From NCBI GenBank assembly GCA_051893555.1, contig JBJFHL010000091.1, positions 19,239-83,238 on the forward strand: a stretch of 64,000 nucleotides of DNA. The letters are read 5' to 3'. The notes under the pieces were generated by a model that was not told where the DNA came from, made no database searches, and saw only the letters and a program-made list of their open reading frames with translations. The translations under genes were made by a program, and so were the position numbers. This stretch comes from RGIG7179 sp051893555. GTDB taxonomy: Bacteria > Bacillota > Clostridia > Peptostreptococcales > Anaerovoracaceae. Shown one piece after another: positions 7,766 through 15,960 of the stretch. Positions within the stretch are counted from its first letter, which is position 1, and each line of letters starts with the position of its first letter.

Positions 7766-9013
7766 CTAACGCCCCATCACACCAGGCATCTGAACCAGGT
7801 GACGGTTATCAATGGGCATCTTTAAGTCGCCCAGAAGGCAAGCCTGGAACACGGCTCTCTTGCCAAACCTTCGCCGTATTTCCTCTATGCAGTCATCCAG
7901 CTTTTCTGCCTTTTCCACACGGCGCATATCCGTGAAGAGATTAATCTGCTCTGGATCATCCTTGGGGCGGAGGTTGATTGCCCGGACGGTCACAGCACGG
8001 ACAGGCATCGTCCAGTGATAGTTGTCATGGAAGATCTGGATGGCTTTGTGGGCGATGGCAGAGGGGCTTTGGGTTGAAAGTGACAGCGGCGCCTGATACT
8101 GCCGGAACCCCAGATCGTTACTCCGCACACTGATCTGCACACCACTGGCTTTCAGCTTATGAATGCGAAGCCGATGACCGATGTCCTGCGACAGTTCCAG
8201 CATGACCTTCCACACTTCATCCTCATTCTCCAAATCAGCGGTGCAGGTGATTCCGTGCCCCACGGACTTAATGGGGGAAACGAAGTCCTTGTGCATGACG
8301 GGCGTATCGTCCTTGCCGGCAGCATACTTCCACAGCTGGAGTCCGTTCACCCCCAGGAGTCTTCTGAGAAACTCCGGGTCGGTGGCGGCAATGTCGCCGA
8401 TGGTGTGTATGCCGTACTTGTCGAACTTGGCGGCGGTTGCCCTTCCTACGAATAAGAGGTCAGAGGCAGGTAAGGGCCATACCTTCTCCTGAAAGCTGTC
8501 CTTTGGAATTTCGGTCACGGCATCCGGTTTTTTCATATCACTGCCCAGTTTGGCAAAAATCTTATTATAGGAAACACCGATGGAAACCGTCAGCCCAAGT
8601 TCCTCCTTGATCTCCTGCCGAATGCTCTCTGCGATCTTCATGCCGTCACCGCACACACGATAGCTTCCGGTAACATCGAGCCAGCACTCATCCATTCCAT
8701 ACGGCTCGACCTGGTCTGTATATCTCTGGTAAATGTTGCGGGCCAGTTCAGAATACTTGAGATACTGGTCATACTGGGGCTTCACCATAATGAGGTTAGG
8801 GCACCGTTGTCTGGCTTCCCAGTTGACCATCCCTGTCTTTACACCAGCTTTCTTCGCCAGTTCCGATTTCGCCAGCACGATGCCGTGTCGGTTCTCTGTA
8901 CTTCCACAGACTGCTACTGGTTTTCCTCTTAGGCTGGGGTCGAGCATCATCTCAACCGAGGCGTAAAAGCAGTTCATATCGCTATGTAATATCGTTCTTT
9001 CACCCAAATTCAT
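7766..9013 (-). CDS. Y-family DNA polymerase (DinB/UmuC type)
   Basis: 415 residues from the ATG at 9013, which has GAGGAAGG upstream; a TTG at 9025 is less likely. The palm catalytic residues are visible as SDMNCFYASVE (D12) and MDECWLDVTGS (D108, E109). A helix-hairpin-helix thumb (GIHTIGDIAATDPEFLRRLLG) and a little-finger domain (from about residue 250) follow. It makes a full-length error-prone translesion polymerase. Mobile elements often carry such genes. It is divergent from the XRE/ImmA pair at 9190-10231 and shares its operator region, so it is probably switched on with them after DNA damage. Confidence 0.9.
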   Translation of the reverse strand: MNLGERTILHSDMNCFYASVEMMLDPSLRGKPVAVCGSTENRHGIVLAKSELAKKAGVKTGMVNWEARQRCPNLIMVKPQYDQYLKYSELARNIYQRYTDQVEPYGMDECWLDVTGSYRVCGDGMKIAESIRQEIKEELGLTVSIGVSYNKIFAKLGSDMKKPDAVTEIPKDSFQEKVWPLPASDLLFVGRATAAKFDKYGIHTIGDIAATDPEFLRRLLGVNGLQLWKYAAGKDDTPVMHKDFVSPIKSVGHGITCTADLENEDEVWKVMLELSQDIGHRLRIHKLKASGVQISVRSNDLGFRQYQAPLSLSTQSPSAIAHKAIQIFHDNYHWTMPVRAVTVRAINLRPKDDPEQINLFTDMRRVEKAEKLDDCIEEIRRRFGKRAVFQACLLGDLKMPIDNRHLVQMPGVMGR

Positions 9014-9027
9014 CACCTTCCTCAAAA

Positions 9028-9157
9028 AACTTCATCAAACCCTATTGACAAAGTGAAGTTTTGTGAATATACTTTTCTCATAACTTCACCGAACTTCACC
9101 CGTATAATAGCACTGGAATGAAGTTTCGTCAATAGATGTGGTAAAGTTGATGAAGTT
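9028..9157. promoter_or_regulatory. Divergent promoters with six TGAAGTT operators
   Basis: Rightward promoter: TTGACA (9045-9050), 17 bp, TATACT (9068-9073). Leftward promoter: TTGACG (9127-9132 on the minus strand), 17 bp, TATTAT (9104-9109). Six copies of the octamer RTGAAGTT or its complement lie at 9028, 9053, 9082, 9092, 9118 and 9150, covering both promoters. The pattern is that of a divergent phage-type control region bound by the XRE protein encoded at 9190. Confidence 0.75.
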
Positions 9158-9189
9158 ACGGAAGGAAATTTTTGAAAGGAAGGGCTACC

Positions 9190-9618
9190 ATGACGTTTTC
9201 TGATAAAATCAAGGTCTCACGTGAACTATGCAATTTAACCCAGCAGCAGCTTGCTGACAAGGTTGGCGTATCCAAGCGCACCATTGCTTCCTATGAATCC
9301 TCCGGGGCGATTGCCCGCTCCTCTACTATGAGAAAGCTGGCGGTAGCACTTAATGTTTCTTATGACTATCTGGCAAACGATGAAGTGACCGACCCCAAGC
9401 AGGGCATCGAAAAAATAGAACACATTGAGGCTGTCAGAGGTCAGTTCGGTGACAGAGCCGCCCTTGAAGTGGACGAACTATTGGAGCGTAATGCCGCCCT
9501 CTTTGCTGGCGGCGAACTGAGTGAGGAAGCCAAGGACGCATTCTTTACCGCTGTTACCAAAGCATACCTGGAATGTAAAGAGGAAGCCAGAAAAACCTTT
9601 GGTCGCAAAAAGAAATAA
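9190..9618 (+). CDS. XRE family repressor of the divergent region
   Basis: 142 residues from the ATG at 9190, which is preceded by GAAAGGAAGGG. Residues 3-58 are a clear XRE HTH (SDKIKVSRELCNLTQQQLAD, then GVSKRTIASYESSG). The C-terminal half is a helical dimerisation-type tail ending in KKK. It is the first gene of a rightward operon with an ImmA gene 61 bp downstream, and it faces the Y-family polymerase across six operator-like octamers, which it probably binds. This is the second repressor/ImmA pair in the element. Confidence 0.85.
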   Translation: MTFSDKIKVSRELCNLTQQQLADKVGVSKRTIASYESSGAIARSSTMRKLAVALNVSYDYLANDEVTDPKQGIEKIEHIEAVRGQFGDRAALEVDELLERNAALFAGGELSEEAKDAFFTAVTKAYLECKEEARKTFGRKKK

Positions 9619-9679
9619 GTCCGATTTATTGTACACATGATTTTCTATAATTAAAGTGATACAGAAACGAGGGATCTGA

Positions 9680-10231
9680 ATGACCGTGGATTTTATTTGC
9701 CGTGAAGTTAAGCGGCTAAAGCGAAAATTCCATGAGACAGACCCGTTCAAGCTGTGTGATGCGATGGGTATCATACTTCTGTATGCGCCGATGGGTACAT
9801 ACCCAGGAGCCTGCAAGGGATTCTTCCTGGCACAGAGCCGCAAACGCTCAATCACCGTAAACAGTGATCTCCCGGAGGCGATACAAAGAATTATCGTCAC
9901 GCACGAACTGGGTCACGCTGTTCTCCACGCCAAGGCCGTGGGCGTGAATGCCTTCCACGACTTTGAGTTATTTGACAGCACCTCCTTCATGGAGTATGAA
10001 GCGAATGTTTTTGCAGCCGAATTTCTTATGGATGATGACGATGTCCTGGAGAAGCTGAATGAGGACATATCCTTCTTTGGGGCTGCTTCCTTGCTCCGCG
10101 TCCCACCAGAACTGCTGGACTTCAAGTTCCGCCTGATGAAGCGGAACGGGTACAAATTGATAGATCCGCCTTTGATGGCGAATTCCAACTTCCTAAAGGA
10201 TGTAGAAACGGAGGTCACAGATGAATATTAA
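9680..10231 (+). CDS. ImmA/IrrE family metallo-endopeptidase
   Basis: 183 residues with a canonical HELGH zinc motif (H75, E76, H79) in VTHELGHAVLH, followed by EYEANVFAAEFLMDDDD, where Glu would be the third zinc ligand and AAEFLM is the family signature. ImmA proteins cleave the partner XRE repressor during the SOS response to induce mobile elements. The partner here is the gene just upstream. Unlike the other ImmA-like protein of this element, its active site is intact. Confidence 0.88.
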   Translation: MTVDFICREVKRLKRKFHETDPFKLCDAMGIILLYAPMGTYPGACKGFFLAQSRKRSITVNSDLPEAIQRIIVTHELGHAVLHAKAVGVNAFHDFELFDSTSFMEYEANVFAAEFLMDDDDVLEKLNEDISFFGAASLLRVPPELLDFKFRLMKRNGYKLIDPPLMANSNFLKDVETEVTDEY

Positions 10232-10490
10232 GGTCTATGTGGATGTGACCGCCAAGTTCAACAGCGATGGATTCCTGATTCCTATCAACCTTACTTGGGA
10301 AGATGGTCAAGTTTTTGAAATCGACCGTGTCACCGATATCCGACAGGCAGCCGCCATGAAGGCCGGGGGACAGGGTGACCGTTACACAATATGGGTCAGA
10401 GGAAAGCAAAGCTATCTGTTCTTTGAACGGAGCAACTCTCTCACAGGTAACAACCTGGGGCGCTGGTTCGTAGAGAGGAGGACGGCATGA
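10221..10490 (+). CDS. Small beta protein, DUF6504-like polymerase partner
   Basis: 89 residues whose start overlaps the ImmA stop by 11 bp. The pattern is a short beta-rich domain: IPINLTWEDG, EIDRVTDIRQ, DRYTIWVRGKQSYLFFE and WFVERR. This spacing of Trp, Asp-x-Arg and a C-terminal WFxER resembles DUF6504 proteins, which are found next to Y-family polymerases such as ImuB. The link is a similarity in pattern only. The Y-family polymerase at 7766-9013, controlled from the same region, is the obvious partner. Confidence 0.6.
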   Translation: MNIKVYVDVTAKFNSDGFLIPINLTWEDGQVFEIDRVTDIRQAAAMKAGGQGDRYTIWVRGKQSYLFFERSNSLTGNNLGRWFVERRTA

Positions 10491-10576
10491 ATACAGATGT
10501 TACATATATCACTGCTCTGAACTTCTTAAAAGTCGTCAGCGAGGCAAGGGATATGAACCAAGCCCGCAAGAGGTAA
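10487..10576 (+). CDS. Possible 29-residue microprotein
   Basis: An ATG at 10487 overlaps the preceding stop (ATGA) and gives MNTDVTYITALNFLKVVSEA plus nine more residues before TAA. The opening resembles that of short SHOCT-type peptides (VTYxxAL), but it stops early. It is placed where a real coupled gene would sit, 4 bp before the SLOG gene's start. Expression is uncertain; it may only serve to couple translation. Confidence 0.35.
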   Translation: MNTDVTYITALNFLKVVSEARDMNQARKR

Positions 10577-10580
10577 AAGT

Positions 10581-11066
10581 ATGGCAAATGAAGCTGAACT
10601 CCGAAAGCACCGCTGTTGCTTCACCGGACACCGCCCAGAGAAATTGCACAAGCCGGAGGAGCAGATAAAAAAAGACCTGGAAGTAGCAATTCTCCAGGCA
10701 GTGGATGACGGGTTCGTCACCTTTATTTCCGGTATGGCACGAGGCGTGGACATATGGGCGGCAGAGATTGTTCTCCGCCTGCGGGAGTCCAATCCTGCAA
10801 TCCACCTTGTGGCTGCATCACCCTATCGTGGGTTTGAAAGCCGATGGTCTGCGGATTGGCAATCGCGGTACAATGCTATTCTGCAACAAGCCGATCTGGT
10901 TAGGTTCGTATGCCCCAGCTACAGCCGTGACTGCTTTCAACGCCGGAACGAATGGATGGTCGACCGAAGCAGTCGGGTAATAGCCGTATACAACGGAGAA
11001 CCCGGCGGCACACGGAACACGATCGAATACGCCAAAGCAAAAAAAGTGGAGTGCTTCAAAATCTGA
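10581..11066 (+). CDS. SLOG family protein (DUF1273/YpsA-like)
   Basis: 161 residues. CCFTGHRPEKL at residues 12-22 and SGMARGVDIWAAE near 52-64 are the signature loops of the DUF1273/YpsA branch of the SLOG superfamily, a Rossmann-like fold that binds nucleotide-derived ligands. NTIEYAKAKKV near the C-terminus matches the last family helix. YpsA influences cell division in Bacillus; mobile-element members are unstudied. It is the last gene of the rightward XRE operon and ends inside a bidirectional terminator. Confidence 0.85.
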   Translation: MANEAELRKHRCCFTGHRPEKLHKPEEQIKKDLEVAILQAVDDGFVTFISGMARGVDIWAAEIVLRLRESNPAIHLVAASPYRGFESRWSADWQSRYNAILQQADLVRFVCPSYSRDCFQRRNEWMVDRSSRVIAVYNGEPGGTRNTIEYAKAKKVECFKI

Positions 11067-11076
11067 GGCACTCCAC
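11046..11076. terminator. Bidirectional terminator between SLOG and restriction genes
   Basis: GTGGAGTGC (11046-11054) pairs with GCACTCCAC (11068-11076). On the minus strand it is followed by TTTTTTT, and on the plus strand by CTTTAT. It serves both convergent operons and overlaps the SLOG stop codon. Confidence 0.75.
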
Positions 11077-11081
11077 CTTTA

Positions 11082-12557
11082 TCATAGTTCTAAATCATCG
11101 ATATTGATTTTTTTCTTTGCCAGATAGTACTCGTACATTTTCTTTGCTGGTAACAGCCGTACTTGGATATTCTGCAGGTTAAGTTGCTCCAGCATATGCA
11201 TCCGGGCAACGCCCATTTTAATAATCTCATCTTTTTCCGTGGGCATCAGGAAGCAGTTTTTCACTATACCAATGCCGTGGTCTGCGATAAACTGTTTATA
11301 CGCAAGCTGATACAGGTATTGTTTTGTCACGTCACCGACTCCGGGTTGCCCCCGCAAAACCTTGTTCGGCTCAAGCTGAATGCAGTAATACTTTGCATCC
11401 AGTATAATAAAAGAACAGACACCTTGGATTTCTGCCAGCGTAATGATATCTGGAATGAGGGTATCACCAGCTTCTTTTTCAAAGGGTTGTCCGTCCTCTT
11501 TCCAGCCTTGCCACTTCGGTTTTTCGATGATGCTTATAAGCTGATCAGTGGCAGTATACCCCTCTGCAATACCGTTTGGCAGCTGCAGATTACGTAGTTG
11601 CGTGTATAGGCGGTCGTTAAATACCTCTTTACACACATCCTCCCACACCAGATTAAAACTGGTAGTGCCGTACATACTAATACCGAAGTTCTCGGCCAAT
11701 GTCCTGTGGTGGGCAATATATGCATACAAGGTCTTTAGCAAAACCTGCTTGTGTGTATTGTACTGGACATTCAGTTCTGACTGTAGGCGGTAGAGGATAT
11801 AATCGTCATCTCCCAAATCACCTCTGGTCTCATCGCTGATATCGGCTTCAACCATGTCAAACAAGTCCAAAATTCCAGCTTCCCGTAGTTGCTGGGAACA
11901 CTCTGTAACCACGCATTTATGCAGGCGATAGAAAAAATCATTCTCATCGTCAACAGACCGATGGGTATACAAGTCCACATAATATGGCCTGTTATTGCTG
12001 ATGATAGCAAATCCGTTGTTGATTGTTTGCTCCCACAGAATAGGCCCCTCGCCGTTTAGTTCCACTATGTCTTCTGTATTGATGTACAGACCATTCTGGT
12101 GATAATCATCCAAAATGAACAGCATAACCGCCAGCAGATTAAAACTGCTATTCTGCCCATCACCATTATACATATTGATAATCTGTTCCTTGGAGCCATA
12201 TCGCTGAAGCACTTTTATCGTTTGCTTCATTTCTTCTAATGGCTCTGGATTTTGAGTTATATACTTGGGGTAGCATTTAATAACACGATTTCCAACGGTA
12301 AGCACACCCACAAAGGTAAAGACATAAAAACAGTCATTACTCCCGGTGGCATCATCAGTGATTGCTAAATCCTCATCTGATAAATCAGACAACTCCATCT
12401 GCAAGGGTGTATTCCTAACCGCCTTCATAACCCCGTATGCTTTGAGCCGCCGAAGGAAAGCCTGGATTTCCTCTTCGGAAAAGGAAAACAAGGTGCGAAG
12501 GTCATTTTTTGTATAACGCTTTTGCTCTCTAACATACTTCGAAACGAATGCGTCCAT
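11082..12557 (-). CDS. LlaJI-type restriction endonuclease subunit
   Basis: 491 residues. The C-terminal third holds a PD-(D/E)XK-like core: IPDIITL (P369-D370) followed by FIILDAKYY (D387-x-K389), with an earlier conserved Glu in WEDVCK (E306). The overall length and the position after a McrB-like GTPase fit the LlaJI family (McrC-like nuclease partner). The N-terminus has a winged-helix look (KNDLRTLFSFSEEEIQAFLR). It would cut DNA after NTP-driven translocation or looping by the AAA protein. It follows that gene by 5 bp and is the last gene of the leftward defence operon. Confidence 0.85.
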   Translation of the reverse strand: MDAFVSKYVREQKRYTKNDLRTLFSFSEEEIQAFLRRLKAYGVMKAVRNTPLQMELSDLSDEDLAITDDATGSNDCFYVFTFVGVLTVGNRVIKCYPKYITQNPEPLEEMKQTIKVLQRYGSKEQIINMYNGDGQNSSFNLLAVMLFILDDYHQNGLYINTEDIVELNGEGPILWEQTINNGFAIISNNRPYYVDLYTHRSVDDENDFFYRLHKCVVTECSQQLREAGILDLFDMVEADISDETRGDLGDDDYILYRLQSELNVQYNTHKQVLLKTLYAYIAHHRTLAENFGISMYGTTSFNLVWEDVCKEVFNDRLYTQLRNLQLPNGIAEGYTATDQLISIIEKPKWQGWKEDGQPFEKEAGDTLIPDIITLAEIQGVCSFIILDAKYYCIQLEPNKVLRGQPGVGDVTKQYLYQLAYKQFIADHGIGIVKNCFLMPTEKDEIIKMGVARMHMLEQLNLQNIQVRLLPAKKMYEYYLAKKKINIDDLEL

Positions 12558-12562
12558 GTCGG

Positions 12563-14368
12563 TTACCCCTCAATCATGCTGTTATACTTGTCAACAAAAG
12601 AGGCTCCGAAAATCTCGATGCCACGAGCATCAAAGGCAGCACAAACAGACGAGTATTTACTGCTGTCACAGCCCTCGAACAGTCTGTGCTTTACAGCTTT
12701 TGCAGCATCTTCATATAAATACATGATAACCTTACTCTTAAACGTGGCCTTGAACTTTTCAGGATTGAGCATTCGGCCATCCTCTCCAAACGCAAATACC
12801 TGCTTGGAGAGGAAATACGGACCCATGAGTTTATCTTCGTTGATGTTATAAGTAACAGCAAGGGTGTCATTAATAGCCTTACGCAAGACGTTCCAATTAA
12901 TATCTCTGTTATTAGGGGCGGTGCCGAGTTCAACCACACCGCCAACCTCGTCATCGTTATCATCGATTCCTATATACTCAAAATTCCACCTGCGCTTAAA
13001 GGCGGTATCCATTGGATATACGCCCTGGTCTGCACTATTCATAGTTGCCCAGATAAACATATTGTCCGGGATTTTGATGCTGTCCGGGGACTTGCCGAGT
13101 TCAGAAATCAGATATTTTTTGATGTCCTCCGTTGCATGAATTTCGTATTCACTGGAGCCCTCGTCAGAACGATCCAACAGTTGGAACACCTCGCCAAAAA
13201 CTGCCGCTACCTTTGCACGATTGATTTCCTCAATGAGCAAGAGGTGCGGTTGAGGGGCCTCTGTACGACCGCTTTTGAGTGCAGCGACCAAGACACGCAT
13301 AAACGGGCCAGGCACAAAATCATATCGGATTTCACCCTGGGAATTGGTCACTGGCTTATAGCTACCCACAAATTGCGAATAAGTATATTCTGGATGGAAA
13401 GTAACTCGTTCAAAAGTGCCTGTTGTACCATTCAACAGAGTTTTACAATCTTCTTTCAGGGCATGGCTCTTACCCGTGCCTGGTGCGCCAAACACAATGC
13501 GGTTCCTTTCAAAGGTGCTGGTGATGCCAGTTTCAAAGCGGATGGCCAGTAATAATTCAAACAGCCAATCCAGGAAAGCTCCGCGTGCGTCTTCACGGTC
13601 TGGCCGCCACTGAGATGATACATAATACTCATCTTCAGCAATGCTGTAGGTGTCTGCATAATAACGGGGATGACCTGTATCGTCTTGCATTGCCGCCCGA
13701 TACTCCTCATCGCTCATCCCCTGGGGTCTCTTAAACAGAATACCGTGGATGTTATTGTGCCTGAACAAAAGCGCACATTGTTCACGACTTTCCAGTATGG
13801 GTAAGGTATAACCGTTAAATAGCCTATGCGTGGACATGATTCCCAAACAAGTAAAAATAAATGTTTTGTTATCTAATTCCAGGAGGGCATCGCGGGTAGG
13901 AACTGGCTCATCGCGCTCGTCAAGCGGAGGAAGGAGCGGGTTCCGGGGATGGGGCAAACTCATTAGTGCCTGGTACTCAGCGGCTTTATCATCATCCATT
14001 TTGCGAAGGGTTCCTTTTTCGTGAGTATCCTCACCCACATATGCAATATTCTTCTTACCTACCACTGTAAGCCATTCTACATAAGGAAGGTTCGCAAGTA
14101 TTGTTTCGGGTTGGCTTCTGCTCGATCCAGACCCACCCAGAACACTGTCTACATGAGCAGCGGGCATAGAACACATAACTTCCCAAATCTTACGCAGTTC
14201 CTCTAAAGGGCGAGATTTTGAGGTACCATTCACATTTAACAATATCCTATCGTTTTCACGATCAATCTCTTCAATCTGGAAGGGCGTAGCCTGACCAGAT
14301 ATACTACTAAGAGGCATACCTCTTAATTCTTCAAGGTCAACCAGCATCTCTTGAAATGACTTCATCAT
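12563..14368 (-). CDS. McrB-like AAA+ GTPase of the restriction system
   Basis: 601 residues. The AAA core starts near residue 290: Walker A GAPGTGKS (294-301), Walker B LLLIEEINRA (377-386), and the signature MNSAD (443-447), which corresponds to the MNTAD that gives McrB its GTP specificity. AFKRRW follows as the arginine-finger region. The first 280 residues would be the DNA-recognition part. In LlaJI and McrBC systems this subunit forms the motor ring for the nuclease. The start ATG overlaps the methyltransferase stop (TGATG). Confidence 0.88.
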   Translation of the reverse strand: MMKSFQEMLVDLEELRGMPLSSISGQATPFQIEEIDRENDRILLNVNGTSKSRPLEELRKIWEVMCSMPAAHVDSVLGGSGSSRSQPETILANLPYVEWLTVVGKKNIAYVGEDTHEKGTLRKMDDDKAAEYQALMSLPHPRNPLLPPLDERDEPVPTRDALLELDNKTFIFTCLGIMSTHRLFNGYTLPILESREQCALLFRHNNIHGILFKRPQGMSDEEYRAAMQDDTGHPRYYADTYSIAEDEYYVSSQWRPDREDARGAFLDWLFELLLAIRFETGITSTFERNRIVFGAPGTGKSHALKEDCKTLLNGTTGTFERVTFHPEYTYSQFVGSYKPVTNSQGEIRYDFVPGPFMRVLVAALKSGRTEAPQPHLLLIEEINRAKVAAVFGEVFQLLDRSDEGSSEYEIHATEDIKKYLISELGKSPDSIKIPDNMFIWATMNSADQGVYPMDTAFKRRWNFEYIGIDDNDDEVGGVVELGTAPNNRDINWNVLRKAINDTLAVTYNINEDKLMGPYFLSKQVFAFGEDGRMLNPEKFKATFKSKVIMYLYEDAAKAVKHRLFEGCDSSKYSSVCAAFDARGIEIFGASFVDKYNSMIEG

Positions 14369-15462
14369 AACACCTCCAGAAAATCTTTAATTGTCCTGGC
14401 GATTCCGCAAGCAAGCAAATATGGAACACCGTTACCTATGGTTTTAAATTTGTTCGTCAATGTCATATCCGCGGGCAAAACGAATTCTTTTGGCAAGGTT
14501 TGCAGTGCAAGTGCTTCTGCTGCGGATATTCTCCTAATACGATACGGGTGCAGGTGCACTTCATTATTTCCATACGCAACAGTAGGTGAAAACCTCCATC
14601 TGTGGAGTCGTTTGTACGACTTCTTGCTAACATCACCTTCATCAATTGATTCTATCCGACTCAAGCCACCTCTTGGCGTAAAGTAGTCCTGCGCATTCGG
14701 ATGATTCTCTACATCATTTTTTTCGAACCAATATTGAACCGTCAGTTTTTCATCAATGCCTTCTGGCTTCTCAGTCATTATATTTGGACGGAATGCGTCT
14801 GTTTCAGGCCAATTCATCGCTTTTATATCATCTAAAGTGTAACGATGATATTTTTTCCAGTCAAAGGAATCGATATCCACATTACCCAAAATGCCCTTGT
14901 GAACACCAAACATCAAAATTCGGTCACGGTCTTGGGGGGCCCCATATTCAAGAGAATTTGTCAGTCTCTCAGTAGTTGCATAGCCACTCGCATGGAGTTT
15001 TCCTTTTAGTTCTTCAAAAAAAGCTCTATGCCTTGCTGTCCGCCATAAGCCCTTCACATTTTCAAAAAGGAAAAAGTCCGGCTGCATCTCAACAATCAAA
15101 TCGGTATAGGACTGCGAGAGTTTACCATTATCTCCATCACGCCCTTTGTTTTTGCCTGCAACAGAGAAGTCAGGACAAGGCGGGCCTCCGATGAAACCGA
15201 CTAAGGAGCCATCTTCACGCGCCTCAAGGACGTACTTTTGTAACTCAGCTTTTCGTGTATCCAAAAACTCGTTGATATCTATATTGAAGTATCCATACTT
15301 TGGTTTTCGCATTCCCATCGCAGCTCTGGAATACTGGTATGCTTTCAAGAATGCGGGCTGGAACTCATTCACTAAGTCGACCTGAAATCCATTGTTTTCA
15401 AACCCCAAGTCCAAAAAACCGCTTCCAGAGAAGAATGAAAAGATGACAAGTTTCTTGCTCAT
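14365..15462 (-). CDS. C5 cytosine DNA methyltransferase
   Basis: 365 residues from the ATG at 15462, preceded by GGGAG. Motif I is FSFFSGSGFLDLGF (residues 8-21), motif IV GGPPCPDFS with catalytic Cys96, motif VI LFENVKGL (E134-N135-V136), motif VIII QDRDRILMFG, and motif X near the C-terminus is GNGVPYLLACGI. All core motifs of an active m5C enzyme are present. It would protect the host against the LlaJI-like nuclease. LlaJI itself has two methyltransferases for an asymmetric site; only one is seen here, so the target may be symmetric or differently protected. Confidence 0.92.
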   Translation of the reverse strand: MSKKLVIFSFFSGSGFLDLGFENNGFQVDLVNEFQPAFLKAYQYSRAAMGMRKPKYGYFNIDINEFLDTRKAELQKYVLEAREDGSLVGFIGGPPCPDFSVAGKNKGRDGDNGKLSQSYTDLIVEMQPDFFLFENVKGLWRTARHRAFFEELKGKLHASGYATTERLTNSLEYGAPQDRDRILMFGVHKGILGNVDIDSFDWKKYHRYTLDDIKAMNWPETDAFRPNIMTEKPEGIDEKLTVQYWFEKNDVENHPNAQDYFTPRGGLSRIESIDEGDVSKKSYKRLHRWRFSPTVAYGNNEVHLHPYRIRRISAAEALALQTLPKEFVLPADMTLTNKFKTIGNGVPYLLACGIARTIKDFLEVL

Positions 15463-15475
15463 ATGGTGTTTCTCC

Positions 15476-15676
15476 CTACTTGTTATTAATATCTTGCTTA
15501 ATGTATTTGCCACTCTTAATCCTGGCATCATCTGGTTTTTCTGTATTCTCTGGTATGGCCCACTGACGCCCAAATTTGGTAGCGCCTTCTAATCGCCCAT
15601 TCGTACACAGAACCTGAATTCTTCTTTCACTAATCCCCCAGCGATTGGCGGCTTCCTGGATAGTCATATACTCCAT
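15476..15676 (-). CDS. Small helix-turn-helix protein (excisionase/MerR-like)
   Basis: 66 residues from the ATG at 15676, with GAGGTG upstream. MTIQEAANRWGISERRIQVL is a MerR/excisionase-type HTH, followed by a short wing (GATKFGRQWAIPENTEKPDD). Proteins of this type stand directly before methyltransferase genes in several Clostridia defence loci, where they could act as a control protein. It begins 13 bp before the methyltransferase and is in the same operon. An excisionase role is a second possibility because the element boundary is only 570 bp away. Confidence 0.75.
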   Translation of the reverse strand: MEYMTIQEAANRWGISERRIQVLCTNGRLEGATKFGRQWAIPENTEKPDDARIKSGKYIKQDINNK

Positions 15677-15750
15677 TTTGCACCTCACTCCAAGAACTAT
15701 CGCAAATTTTCCTCTTAATTATATACTGCCAGCCGAACAAAGTCAAGTTA

Positions 15751-15960
15751 CTAATGCATTCCACCAGATGGCAAATTAGTCCCAATAATACGGTTGATGA
15801 TAATCTGCCCGTCTTCACTCTTTATTGAAATATGATCGCCTATATTAAATCCAGCCGTCTCAAGCCATTTTCCCTTAAGCACGATGGTAGGAACATCCTG
15901 GTAGTTATATCCGTTGCTCTGACCGTACACTTTCAGCCGTCTTTTTTTCTTTTCTTTCAT
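15751..15960 (-). CDS. SymE-like toxin-family protein
   Basis: 69 residues preceded by AAAAGGAGAATGCC. The core VPTIVLKGKWLETAGFNIGD, then ISIKSEDGQIIINR, matches SymE-type proteins, which have an AbrB-like swapped-hairpin fold. E. coli SymE is an SOS-induced RNA-associated toxin encoded beside the hsd/mcr restriction genes. The N-terminus is highly basic (KEKKKRRLKVYG). It lies 75 bp upstream of the HTH protein in the same direction, so it heads the restriction operon. Whether a SymR-like antisense RNA exists was not evident. Confidence 0.8.
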   Translation of the reverse strand: MKEKKKRRLKVYGQSNGYNYQDVPTIVLKGKWLETAGFNIGDHISIKSEDGQIIINRIIGTNLPSGGMH

